This document shows, in pieces, positions 17,861-26,397 of a DNA stretch of 64,000 nucleotides. Made by a program: the position numbers and the translations under genes. The DNA lies in the NCBI RefSeq assembly GCF_014641735.1, contig NZ_BMIH01000005.1:217201-281200 (forward strand), read 5' to 3'. Below the pieces are notes generated by a model that saw nothing but the letters and a program-made list of their open reading frames with translations, was not told the origin of the DNA and searched no databases. Each line of letters opens with the position of its first letter. Position 1 is the first letter of the stretch. Source of the stretch: Sphingomonas metalli. Its GTDB lineage: Bacteria; Pseudomonadota; Alphaproteobacteria; Sphingomonadales; Sphingomonadaceae.

Positions 17861-20800
17861 TCAGAACCGGACCCGGACCCGCGCCGACAAACGACGATCG
17901 TTGACCTGGAAGTCGCGCGGGGTCGCCGGCGTCGCCAGATAGCTGTGATATTCGGCGTTGTTCAGATTGGCCGCGTCCAGCGTCAGCGACAGATTGGGCG
18001 AGAAGTCGTAGCTGATCGAGGCGTCGAGCACGCCATAGGGCTTCACGAACTCCGGCAGAGTCTGCGTGCCGACGCCGGTCGTCGTCAGCAGGTAGCGGCT
18101 GCGCCAATTATAGGCGATGCGCGCGTTGAAGCCGTATTTGTCGTACAGCGCGATCAGATTGTAGCTGTATTTGGACAGGCCGATCAGCGGCACGTTGACC
18201 AGGTTGGTGCTGCCGGCATTGCCCTGCGCCACCACGCCGGCATCGCTGTCCGCCAGCGTGAAGTTCGCCTGTATGCCAAGGCCGGAGAGCGGCCCCGGCA
18301 GGAAGTCGAAGAAGCGCTGGCCGCCGACCTCGAAGCCCTTCACGCCTCCCTTGGAGACGTTGACGACCGACGTCACGTTGAACTGGACCGTACCCACACC
18401 CGGGATCACCTGGGTCACCGGGAAGGTTCGGTTGTCGAGCAGATCGACCAGGTTCTTCTTGAACACCGTCGCGAAGACATAGCCGGTCGGCGCGAAATAC
18501 CATTCCAGCGCGCCGTCGAACGACGTCACCTGCTGCGGTCGCAGGTCCGGGTTGCCCGAAACGCTGCCGGTCCCCGCATAGGGATTGGTCGTGGCGTCGT
18601 AAGGCAGGTTGGGATTGACCGTCTGTGGCGTGTTGGCCGACCCGTTGTAGATCGGGCTGAGATTGAAGCTGGGATTGAGCTGGTTGAAGTCCGGCCGGTA
18701 GATGTTCCTCGAGAAGGCGAACCGCGCCTGCAGCTTGTCCGTGACGTGCAGCCTGAGGTTCACGCTCGGCAGCCATTTGGTGTAGTTGCGGCCGCCCGTG
18801 AACGGCTCGCGCACCGTGATGTTGGGCGGGGCGGTAACGGTACCGTCGGGATTGGTCACCGGCCCGGTGGCCGGGTCGCGGTAGGTCAGCCCGCGCGAAC
18901 CGATGCCGGTTTCCTCGGTGCGCACGTAGCGGAGGCCGGCATTGCCGTCGAACTCCATCCCCGCGATCCTCCCGCCGAAGGCCGCGCGGAGGTAGGCGGA
19001 GATATCCTTTTCCTCGACGGTGCCGTTGAAGGCGCTGGGATCGTCGAACGGGGTGAAGCCGATCGTCTGCCCGGAGATCGCCTTCACATCGGCAAAGCCC
19101 TGCTCGGGATTGGCCGCGGAGCTCAGCCGCCATTGCAGCACCGGCCCGAAGTACAGGTCCGCCGCGCGGCCGCGCAGCAGCGTGCTCTGCAACGGATTGA
19201 GTTCGATGAACTGCGGAAAGCTGCTCGGCTGATAGCAGCCGGCCGGCGACGACCAGTTGGCGCAGGTCGAGCCGATCGTCGACCAGGTGCTCGAATTGCG
19301 GTTCACCGCCTCCTTCACCGAGTAGCGGCCGCCGGCGCTGACCTTGCGCAGGAAGGAGCTGTCATCGAAGTCCCAGTCCAGATCGGCGCGGACCGCGTCG
19401 GCATTGGCCCGGTTCTTTTCCTGGAATGGCTGGATCGCGGTAAATTCGAAGTTGCGCGGGTCGGTCAGATAACCTGGCCGGTCGATGACCATCGACGGGA
19501 TATCGCCGCGCGTGTCGAACAGAAGGTTAAAGTTGGAGCCCAGCCCCGGCAGCGAGGTCGACGGGTTCACGACGTTCATCGTCAGGTTCAGGCTACGGTT
19601 GTCCGCCGTCGAATGGATATGCTGGTAGTCGACCGACGCATGCAGCCGATCGGTCACCGTCCATTTCGCGCCCGCGGCATAGTCGCTCGTCATGGTCTTG
19701 CGGTTGCCCTGATAGACCACGTTGCTGCTCGACGGATTGCTCAGCGAGCCGGACGTCGCGACCCCGTCTTCCACGGTGAAGGTCGACCCCGGCGTCGGCG
19801 TCATCGGCGTGCCCGCCGCGAAGAAGGAGAGGCCGTAGTCATGGTAGCGATAGTGGGCGGTCAGATATTGCGCGTAGATCTCCAGATTGTCCGCCGGCTT
19901 CCATTGCAGCGCCGCTGCCGCGCTGAACCGCTTGCGATTGCCGACCGCATCGTTGAACCCGCCGCCATGCGGGACCAGGATGTCCTGCGTTTCGTATCCG
20001 GGCACGAGCGTGTTCTCGACGGTCGCACCCTCGATCGGGGTGGGGCCGTGATAGTGATAGGGCTCGATCTGGACCTTGTCCTCGCGGAACGCGGTCTGCT
20101 GCCATGAGGCGTTGGCGAGGATGCCGATCTCGCCCAGCCCGGTGCTCCAGCGATCGCTGTAGAGGCCGGACGCGCCGAAGCGGTTCTTGTCGGCGAAGTC
20201 GTAGCGCGTCGCCGACCCGGTCAGCGACACGACCCGGCCCGGTGAGTCGAACGGCATGCGGGTACGCAGGTTGACGGTGCCGCCCAGCGAGCCCTCGATC
20301 AGCTCCGCCGAGGGATTCTTGTAGACGTCGACGCCGGCGAGCAGGTCGGGTCCGATCTCCTCGAAGGACAGGCCCCGGCCGCCATTGGCGGAGAAGATGT
20401 CGCGGCCGTTGAGTTCGGTGCGGACCTGGGTGAGTCCGCGGATGGCGATGGAGCTGCCCTCGCCGCGATTGCGCGTGATCTGGATGCCGGAGATGCGCTG
20501 GAGCGCCTCGGCGACCGTGGTGTCGGGCAGGCGACCGATATCGGTCGCGGTGATCGAGTCGACGATCTGCTCGGAGTTGCGCTTGATCGCCTGGGCCGAT
20601 GCGAGCGACTGCCGAAGACCGGTGACGACGATATCGGCGTCGTTCGCGCCGGCGCTGACATCGCCGCCCTCGCTCGTTCCGGACGCCGCCCCCGGCGTCA
20701 CCGGCCGACCCGATGCGGTTGCCGGATCGCCGGCGGGTACGCCGGGCTGGGGCGGCGCGTCGGCCGTGCTGGAGCTGTTCGCCCCTGCCGGGTCGCCGGT

Positions 20801-20890
20801 CGCTACCTGCGCCGCGGCCGGTATCGCAACCATCGCGGCCACCACCGCCAGCGACGACACGCCTGTCTTGCCGAACTGCCCCTTTGCCAT
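17861..20890 (-). CDS. TonB-dependent receptor, carbohydrate type
   Basis: A 1009-residue outer-membrane receptor. The start is ATG at 20890 (MAKGQFGKTGVSSLAVVAAM) with GGAGGGG upstream; an earlier ATG in the frame lacks a ribosome site. A signal peptide is cut near AAAQV, followed by a Pro/Ala/Ser-rich linker. A TonB-box-like DIVVTG precedes the plug, which reads SLASAQAIKRNSEQIVDSI and later RISGIQITRNRGEGSSIAIRG. The beta-barrel ends in VRVRF, an outer-membrane assembly signal. Position between halogenase and GH31 genes suggests import of an oligosaccharide released from plant or algal glycan. Confidence 0.95.
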   Translation of the reverse strand: MAKGQFGKTGVSSLAVVAAMVAIPAAAQVATGDPAGANSSSTADAPPQPGVPAGDPATASGRPVTPGAASGTSEGGDVSAGANDADIVVTGLRQSLASAQAIKRNSEQIVDSITATDIGRLPDTTVAEALQRISGIQITRNRGEGSSIAIRGLTQVRTELNGRDIFSANGGRGLSFEEIGPDLLAGVDVYKNPSAELIEGSLGGTVNLRTRMPFDSPGRVVSLTGSATRYDFADKNRFGASGLYSDRWSTGLGEIGILANASWQQTAFREDKVQIEPYHYHGPTPIEGATVENTLVPGYETQDILVPHGGGFNDAVGNRKRFSAAAALQWKPADNLEIYAQYLTAHYRYHDYGLSFFAAGTPMTPTPGSTFTVEDGVATSGSLSNPSSSNVVYQGNRKTMTSDYAAGAKWTVTDRLHASVDYQHIHSTADNRSLNLTMNVVNPSTSLPGLGSNFNLLFDTRGDIPSMVIDRPGYLTDPRNFEFTAIQPFQEKNRANADAVRADLDWDFDDSSFLRKVSAGGRYSVKEAVNRNSSTWSTIGSTCANWSSPAGCYQPSSFPQFIELNPLQSTLLRGRAADLYFGPVLQWRLSSAANPEQGFADVKAISGQTIGFTPFDDPSAFNGTVEEKDISAYLRAAFGGRIAGMEFDGNAGLRYVRTEETGIGSRGLTYRDPATGPVTNPDGTVTAPPNITVREPFTGGRNYTKWLPSVNLRLHVTDKLQARFAFSRNIYRPDFNQLNPSFNLSPIYNGSANTPQTVNPNLPYDATTNPYAGTGSVSGNPDLRPQQVTSFDGALEWYFAPTGYVFATVFKKNLVDLLDNRTFPVTQVIPGVGTVQFNVTSVVNVSKGGVKGFEVGGQRFFDFLPGPLSGLGIQANFTLADSDAGVVAQGNAGSTNLVNVPLIGLSKYSYNLIALYDKYGFNARIAYNWRSRYLLTTTGVGTQTLPEFVKPYGVLDASISYDFSPNLSLTLDAANLNNAEYHSYLATPATPRDFQVNDRRLSARVRVRF

Positions 20891-20940
20891 GCCCTCACCC
20901 CTCCGTTGCGCCGCTCTCGGACGGCCTCGTTGGTGATGCG

Positions 20941-21033
20941 CTAACATTCTTCCATGAAAATGAAAATGCATATTCACTAGTAGAATAGTATTTTTATAGT
21001 GACGCAGCCGTCATGTAGTACGGGCGCATACGA
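20941..21033 (-). promoter_or_regulatory. AT-rich promoter region of TonB receptor with inverted repeat
   Basis: The only strongly AT-rich stretch nearby lies 50-140 bp before the receptor start. It contains TATTC-N7-GAATA (20971-20987) around ACTAGT and two tandem TTTTCA motifs on the minus strand. This is the likely promoter and operator area; exact -35 and -10 boxes cannot be fixed by eye. Confidence 0.4.
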
Positions 21034-21068
21034 CAAAGCGCGACGGTGGGCCTCACCATCGCGCTTTG
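21034..21068 (-). terminator. Strong hairpin downstream of GH31 gene
   Basis: CAAAGCGCGA pairs with TCGCGCTTTG (10 bp), with an inner GGTG/CACC stem. A second 8-bp hairpin (AAGCGGGT/ACCCGCTT, 21095-21118) lies nearer the GH31 stop at 21129. The T-run is weak, so this may be a terminator or an mRNA 3' stabiliser. Confidence 0.55.
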
Positions 21069-21128
21069 CATCCTTGGAAGCGATCTTGCGGTGAAAGCGG
21101 GTCGGTACGAACCCGCTTCCGTCGACGG

Positions 21129-23459
21129 TCAGCGGCCGACGACCTCCACCAGCCCGTCCAGGCTCTGACCGGTCGGCAGCTTGCCCGAGGCCGTGAGCCG
21201 GCCGCTTGCCTCGTCCCAGCGAAGGACCGTGCTGCGGCCCTTGCCCGTCTTATAATCGTTGGTAACGCCATCATCGTCATAGAGGGTGAAGCTGGCGTCG
21301 CGGCCGGGATAGACGCGGATCTTCTCCAGCCGCTGCGCGGTCGCGGTATTGGGCACTTGCGCGCCCAGCGGCACGATCGAGCCCGCCTTGACGAACACCG
21401 GGATGCGATCGATCGGCGCCGCCGCGTCGATCGTGCGACCGCCGGCCTGCTTCTCGCCCGTCCACCAGTCGTACCAGTCGCTGCCCGCGGGGAGATAGAC
21501 GGAGCGGCGGATCGCGCCCTGCTCCGTCACCGGTGCGACCAGCATGGCGGAGCCGAGCATATATTCGTCGCCGATGGTCCGCACGCGCGCATCGTCCGGG
21601 AAGTCCATCCACAGCGCGCGCATGAAGGGCGCGCCGGTCATATAGGTCGTCCGGCCGAGCGCGTAGAGATAGGGGATCAGCGCGTAGCGCAGCCGCAGCC
21701 AGGTCGCCAGGATCGGCTCGGCCGCCTTGCCATATTCCCAGATCGCCGTGCCCGGACGCTGGCCATGGATGCGCAGCGTCGGCGACAGGGTGTTGTACTG
21801 GAACCAGCGCACGAAGAGTTCGGGATAGTCCGCATAGCCCGGGTTCATCGCCGTCGCGCCTGCCGGGTCGACCAGCGGTGCGTGCAGCGCCTTGGGCCCG
21901 TTGGGATATTGCCAGCCGCCGGTGTCGCTGCCGGTATAGGCGATGCCGCTTGCCGCCATGTTGAGATTGGCCGGGATCTGGCGCTGCAACGCCTCCCAGG
22001 TCGCCTGCACGTCCGAGGTCCAGAAGATCGCGCCCGACCGCTGCGCGCCCAGATAGGCGGCGCGCGCCAGGATCAGGTTGCGCACCCCCGGCCGGTCGCG
22101 CGCCGCGCCGTCCGCCACGCCCATGGTATGCACCAGCGGAAACAGGTTGTGGTAGCGATCGCCCGAGCCGATCGAATATTGGAATCCGTCGGGCACCAGA
22201 TCGGGCTCGGTCTCGTCCAGCCACAGATAGTCGAAGCCCTGGCTCAGGATGTTGTCGCGCACGGTGTTCCAGAACCAGGTGCGCGCCGCCGGGTTGGTCG
22301 AGTCGATCAGCGCTCCGGCCCGGTCGGCCCGGAAGGGCAGGCCGTCGACCGGCTTGCCGTCGCTGTCGTGCAGCAGCAGCCCCTTGGCCGCCAATTCGTT
22401 GTAATAGCGCGACTCGCGCTCGAACCGCGGCCAGACGCTGATGATCGAGTGCATGCCCTGCCCGTGCAGTTGGTCGTTCATCGCCTTGGGATCGGGGAAA
22501 TAGGTCCGGTCGATGTCGATCTGCCCCATCCGCGTCCAGTAGAACCAGTCGAGCACCATGATGTCGAGCGGGTAGCCGCGCGTGCGATAGCCGTCGGCGA
22601 TGCCGAGCAGTTCCTGCTGCGATTCGTAGCGCGCCTTGGACTGGATGAGCCCGAACGCCGCCTTGGGCGGCAGCGGGGTCTCGCCCGTCAGCCGGCGATA
22701 GCCGGCATAGAGGTCGTCGGCGCTGCGGCCGGCGATCAGGAAGAAGGAGACGCGCTCGCCCACCTCGCTGGCGATGCGGGTCGCGTTGTGGATGCCCGCC
22801 GATACCGTGGTGGCGGAGGGATTGTCCCACACGATGCCATAGCCCTGGTCGGTGACGAGAAAGGGCACGCACACCTGCTCGCCCGCGGGCGCATCGTACC
22901 AGTGACGGCAGTCGACCGTCCGGCCGCGCAGGTCGAGCTGCCCCTCCTGATTCTGGCCCAGCCCGTAATAATGGGTATCGCGTGTGTCGGCGAAGCTCGT
23001 GCCCGCCTCGAACGTCTTCTCGCCGTTCACGCTATGCGGCGCCATGCTCCACCCGGTCATCCGGGTCAGCGCGCGCCCCCCCGGCCCGGCGAAGCTGATC
23101 GAGACCGGCGGCAGCGAGGGCGCGAAATAGCGCTCCATCTGCGACGGCGCCTTGGGCCAGGGCTGCGCCGCCACGGTCACGGTGAGGTCGGACGAGGCGA
23201 AGGTGTCGCCATTCGCATCGGCGGTGTGCCGCCAGCCCTGTGGCTGCGGCGTGCCGATCACGCCATAGCCGGGCGCGGCGGTCGCCTGCGCCTTGTCGAG
23301 CGCGATCGAGACATGGACGATGTTGGGACCGTAGGGCGTCACCGTCACCACGCTGCCGTTGCGATCGAGAATAGCCAGCGGGTCGGCGGCTGCCGCGCCC
23401 GCAATGCCGCTGCCGATCGTGGCCAGCAGCCCGGCCAGCATCCTGGTGGAACGCCTCAT
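21129..23459 (-). CDS. Alpha-glycosidase GH31 (alpha-xylosidase or alpha-glucosidase)
   Basis: A 776-residue exported enzyme. The start is ATG at 23459 (MRRSTRMLAGLLATIG) behind a GGGAGAG site; the signal peptide is cut near AGAAAAD. An N-terminal beta domain carries THYYGLGQNQEG. The GH31 barrel has the nucleophile D415 in YLWLDETEPD and the acid/base D512 in GSDTGGW. Both catalytic aspartates are present. GH31 covers alpha-glucosidases, alpha-xylosidases and sulfoquinovosidases. Neighbouring fucosidase and galactosidases make alpha-xylosidase acting on xyloglucan side chains the more likely role (inference). Confidence 0.9.
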   Translation of the reverse strand: MRRSTRMLAGLLATIGSGIAGAAAADPLAILDRNGSVVTVTPYGPNIVHVSIALDKAQATAAPGYGVIGTPQPQGWRHTADANGDTFASSDLTVTVAAQPWPKAPSQMERYFAPSLPPVSISFAGPGGRALTRMTGWSMAPHSVNGEKTFEAGTSFADTRDTHYYGLGQNQEGQLDLRGRTVDCRHWYDAPAGEQVCVPFLVTDQGYGIVWDNPSATTVSAGIHNATRIASEVGERVSFFLIAGRSADDLYAGYRRLTGETPLPPKAAFGLIQSKARYESQQELLGIADGYRTRGYPLDIMVLDWFYWTRMGQIDIDRTYFPDPKAMNDQLHGQGMHSIISVWPRFERESRYYNELAAKGLLLHDSDGKPVDGLPFRADRAGALIDSTNPAARTWFWNTVRDNILSQGFDYLWLDETEPDLVPDGFQYSIGSGDRYHNLFPLVHTMGVADGAARDRPGVRNLILARAAYLGAQRSGAIFWTSDVQATWEALQRQIPANLNMAASGIAYTGSDTGGWQYPNGPKALHAPLVDPAGATAMNPGYADYPELFVRWFQYNTLSPTLRIHGQRPGTAIWEYGKAAEPILATWLRLRYALIPYLYALGRTTYMTGAPFMRALWMDFPDDARVRTIGDEYMLGSAMLVAPVTEQGAIRRSVYLPAGSDWYDWWTGEKQAGGRTIDAAAPIDRIPVFVKAGSIVPLGAQVPNTATAQRLEKIRVYPGRDASFTLYDDDGVTNDYKTGKGRSTVLRWDEASGRLTASGKLPTGQSLDGLVEVVGR

Positions 23460-23558
23460 CAACACTCTCCCTGTTCGATTTGCCTTCAGCCGCAAGATCA
23501 TGCCGGCCGTACATGCTGACGACGCCGAGGTCAGCCCTTCTCGAGGTCGTAGTTGAAA

Positions 23559-23572
23559 TCTTAGATATAAGA
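23559..23572. promoter_or_regulatory. Inverted repeat in divergent GH31/dehydrogenase promoter region
   Basis: TCTTA-GATA-TAAGA lies in the AT-rich middle of the 196-bp gap between the divergent GH31 and dehydrogenase genes. It is a possible regulator site for both. The evidence is symmetry and position only. Confidence 0.3.
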
Positions 23573-23655
23573 ACGCTGTTGCATATTTGAGGATGTTGCC
23601 GCTATCAACCCGTCAATGGCCGGGATCGACGGCCTCGTGCAGCGGGAGGGGTGGG

Positions 23656-24666
23656 TTGAGGGCCGTCATCTGCCAGGAACCCCATGCGCTCGCGCTGATC
23701 GACCGGCCCGAACCCGAGCCCGCGCCAGGCGAGGTGGTGGTGCGCATCCGCCGGGTGGGATTGTGCGGGACGGACTATCATATCTTCGAGGGCCGGCACC
23801 CTTTCCTCTCCTACCCCCGCATCATGGGGCATGAACTGGGCGCGGTGATCGAGACGGCGCCGCCCGGCTCCGTCTTCGCGGAGGGGCAGGTCGTCGCGAT
23901 CAACCCCTATCTGGCCTGCGGCACCTGCATCGCCTGCCGCAACGGCAAGCCCAATGCCTGCACCCGGATCCGCGTGCTCGGCGTCCATATCGATGGCGGC
24001 ATGTGCGAACGCCTGGCGCTGCCCGAAAGCGCGCTGGTCGCAGCGACCGGCCTGACGATCGACGAGGCGGCGATGGTCGAATTCCTGGCCATCGGCGCGC
24101 ACGCCGTGGCCCGGGCGCAGCCGCGTGCCGGTCAGCGCATGCTGGTGGTCGGGGCGGGACCCATCGGTATCGCCACCGCGCTCTTCGCGCGGCTGGACGG
24201 CGTGGCGGTCACGCTGGTCGATACCCGTGCCGCGCGGCTCGACTATGCGGCCCGCGCGCTGGGCTTCACCGATACCGAAGTCGCCGATGATGGCCTGACG
24301 GTACGGCTGCAGGCCGCGACCGCCGGCGAGATGTACGAGCTGGTGTGCGACGCGACCGGGTCCCTGCCGGCGATGGCCGCGAGCCTCGGCTTCGTCGCCC
24401 ATGGCGGCGCCCTGGTGCTGGTCGGCGTCGCGCCCGGCGACCTCGTCCTGCCGGATCCGATGCTCCACGCCCGCGAGACGACCTTGCTGTGCAGCCGCAA
24501 CGCGCTAGCCGCCGATTTCACGCGCGTGATCGGAGCCATCCGCCAGCGCACCATCCCGGTGGAGGCGCTCCATACCCACAGCCTCGACGCGGCCGAACTG
24601 CCGGCGCAGCTGCCGCGGCTGATCGAGCAGGCCGACCATGTGCTGAAGGCGATCGCCCGCTTCTGA
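23656..24666 (+). CDS. Zn-dependent dehydrogenase, L-galactonate 5-dehydrogenase-like
   Basis: A medium-chain dehydrogenase of 336 residues. I start at TTG 23656 (RAVICQEPHALALIDRPEP) behind GGGAGGGG; an ATG 69 bp upstream adds sequence unlike the family. The GroES-like domain has the catalytic-zinc segment GLCGTDYHIFEG plus GHE, and a cysteine cluster ACGTCIACRNGKPNAC for the structural zinc. The Rossmann fold is at VVGAGPIGIATALFA. The pattern, including VLGVHIDGG and LLCSRNALAADF, closely resembles E. coli LgoD/YjjN (L-galactonate to D-tagaturonate). A role in L-fucose or L-galactose acid catabolism fits the GH29 gene nearby. Confidence 0.85.
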   Translation: MRAVICQEPHALALIDRPEPEPAPGEVVVRIRRVGLCGTDYHIFEGRHPFLSYPRIMGHELGAVIETAPPGSVFAEGQVVAINPYLACGTCIACRNGKPNACTRIRVLGVHIDGGMCERLALPESALVAATGLTIDEAAMVEFLAIGAHAVARAQPRAGQRMLVVGAGPIGIATALFARLDGVAVTLVDTRAARLDYAARALGFTDTEVADDGLTVRLQAATAGEMYELVCDATGSLPAMAASLGFVAHGGALVLVGVAPGDLVLPDPMLHARETTLLCSRNALAADFTRVIGAIRQRTIPVEALHTHSLDAAELPAQLPRLIEQADHVLKAIARF

Positions 24667-24688
24667 AGGACCATGCCGACGATGTCGG

Positions 24689-24711
24689 GCCGGGCATGGA
24701 TGCGGCCCGGC
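24689..24711. terminator. Hairpin between convergent dehydrogenase and GH35 genes
   Basis: GCCGGGC (24689-24695) pairs with GCCCGGC (24705-24711) in the 77-bp gap between two convergent stop codons. There is no T-run; this is possibly a weak bidirectional terminator. Confidence 0.35.
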
Positions 24712-24743
24712 ACCGATCCGATCCGGCAAGGCTGGACCGGGTC

Positions 24744-26387
24744 CTAGCGATACCGCCCCATCGTCACCTTCAGCACCTGCGGCCGGTCGGTCAGATTGAG
24801 CCCATAATCGGTCTGGTCGCCGTTCCAGACGCGCGAGGCGACCCAGCGACCATCCCGGAACCCGCCTTCCTCGACCCTGAGGATGATCCCGTTGTCGGTC
24901 CCCGGCGCACCGCTGAACTGGACGCGGACATGATCGCCCACCACCAGGAACTCGTCATCGGAGAGCTGCGCGACCGCGACTCCGCCGACCTTGTCGCTGG
25001 CCCAGGAGGGCGGATCGGACTTCAGCCAGGTCCAGCTCCGCAGGCCGAACTGCCATTCGCCATAGCTCGCCTCGATCGTCCAGCCGCCCATCCGGGTCGA
25101 TTGCGCGCTGCCGTCGTCCGGCCGCGAAACCCCCCATGTCGGCCGCTCGAAGGCGATCCGCGCCCAGTCGCGCATGATCGAGCCGAAGCTCGCATAGGCG
25201 AGCGCCAGCGGCGCCAGCGTCGCCTCGCTCAGGTCGCGCGCGCCGAGCGGAAAATTGTAATAGCCGCTGTCGTCGAGGCCGAACGGTGCATAGCCGATCG
25301 CGCCCCGACCCAGTGCCGCATAGACGAAGCGGTGGAACTCGCGCGCGTTGCCGATCTCCGGCACCATCAGCGCGTTGTCCGGACGGGCATATTTGTCGAG
25401 ATACTGGACCACGTTCTCGCTCGCCCGATCGTAGATGTCGGGCGCAGCCAGATTGATATGGGGCGCGGCGACCTTCCAGATGTCGAGCACGTCCTGTTGC
25501 GGGCCGCCGCTCGCCACGCCATCGGGATCCGGAACGTTGGAGGGGCCGGCGAGCGCCGCGTTGACGTACATCGGCAGCGCCTTTGCGGCCTTGCCGCCCG
25601 CCGCGACCGCATCGACATAGGTGGCGACGTACCAGGTGTTGAACATCCGGTCGGCCTGCGCGCCGAACACCTGCGGCCAGGTTCCGCGCTTGCCGATCCG
25701 CTTGGCGAGCGCGGCGGGGATCGGCTGGTTGAACAGCGCCGTCGCCGCTGCCGAATAGTCGCGCGGATTGCGGTAGCTGCCCGTCTCGTTCTCCGGCTGG
25801 ACCATGATCACCGTATTCTGCGGATCGTGATCGCGCAGATATTCGAGCACCCTGGTGAAGGCGCGCCGGTCGGCCTCCATCGTCGCCCGGCCATGCGCGC
25901 TCAGCACGCCATGATCCTTGCCGTCACGGGTCTTCATCCGCGGGAAGCGACGATTGTCGAGCTTCACCCAGTCGGGCGTGTAGCTGTACGAGGTATTCTT
26001 CCACGTGCCGAACCAGAGCAGCACGACGCGCTTGTCGTGCGCGCGCGCCTGATCGAGCAGCGTCTGGAGGAAGGACAGGTCGAACTGCCCCTCCCGCGGC
26101 TCGACCTGCTGCCAGGCGATCGGCACCTCGACGGTATTGGCATGGACGCGGTCGAGCACCGCCCAGGCCGTTTCCAGCGCCGCGGGATAGTTGCTGCTGT
26201 TGTTCACCTGCCCGCCCAGCATCGTGAAGGGCGCACCGTCGACGATCAGGGCGTGGCGCCCGCCGCGCGTTTCGATCCGCGGCAAGGGCGTCGTCGCTGC
26301 AGGGGTCGGGGAGGAGGCGCTCTGAGCCAGCCCGGTCGCAGGAGCGGCAAGGGCGACGGTCGCGAGCAGGGGCAGGATCAGCTTCAT
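24744..26387 (-). CDS. Beta-galactosidase GH35 with DUF5597-type C-terminus
   Basis: A 547-residue exported enzyme. The start is ATG at 26387 (MKLILPLLATVALAAPA) with AAGGA upstream; the signal peptide ends near GLAQS. The barrel has GGQVNNSSNYP and NTVEVPIAWQQVEPREGQFD. Predicted acid/base is E201 in VQPENETG and nucleophile E344 in MVPEIGNA. The C-terminal third fits the DUF5597 module found on bacterial GH35 enzymes such as the xyloglucan-active Bgl35A of Cellvibrio (from memory, not searched). It begins 10 bp after the GH39 gene, so the two form an operon. Confidence 0.9.
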   Translation of the reverse strand: MKLILPLLATVALAAPATGLAQSASSPTPAATTPLPRIETRGGRHALIVDGAPFTMLGGQVNNSSNYPAALETAWAVLDRVHANTVEVPIAWQQVEPREGQFDLSFLQTLLDQARAHDKRVVLLWFGTWKNTSYSYTPDWVKLDNRRFPRMKTRDGKDHGVLSAHGRATMEADRRAFTRVLEYLRDHDPQNTVIMVQPENETGSYRNPRDYSAAATALFNQPIPAALAKRIGKRGTWPQVFGAQADRMFNTWYVATYVDAVAAGGKAAKALPMYVNAALAGPSNVPDPDGVASGGPQQDVLDIWKVAAPHINLAAPDIYDRASENVVQYLDKYARPDNALMVPEIGNAREFHRFVYAALGRGAIGYAPFGLDDSGYYNFPLGARDLSEATLAPLALAYASFGSIMRDWARIAFERPTWGVSRPDDGSAQSTRMGGWTIEASYGEWQFGLRSWTWLKSDPPSWASDKVGGVAVAQLSDDEFLVVGDHVRVQFSGAPGTDNGIILRVEEGGFRDGRWVASRVWNGDQTDYGLNLTDRPQVLKVTMGRYR

Positions 26388-26397
26388 CAAGGGTCCT

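Noticed and set aside
17774..20107. Long open frame antisense to the first TonB receptor
   Set aside because: No family features; the receptor frame has signal peptide, plug and terminal phenylalanine.
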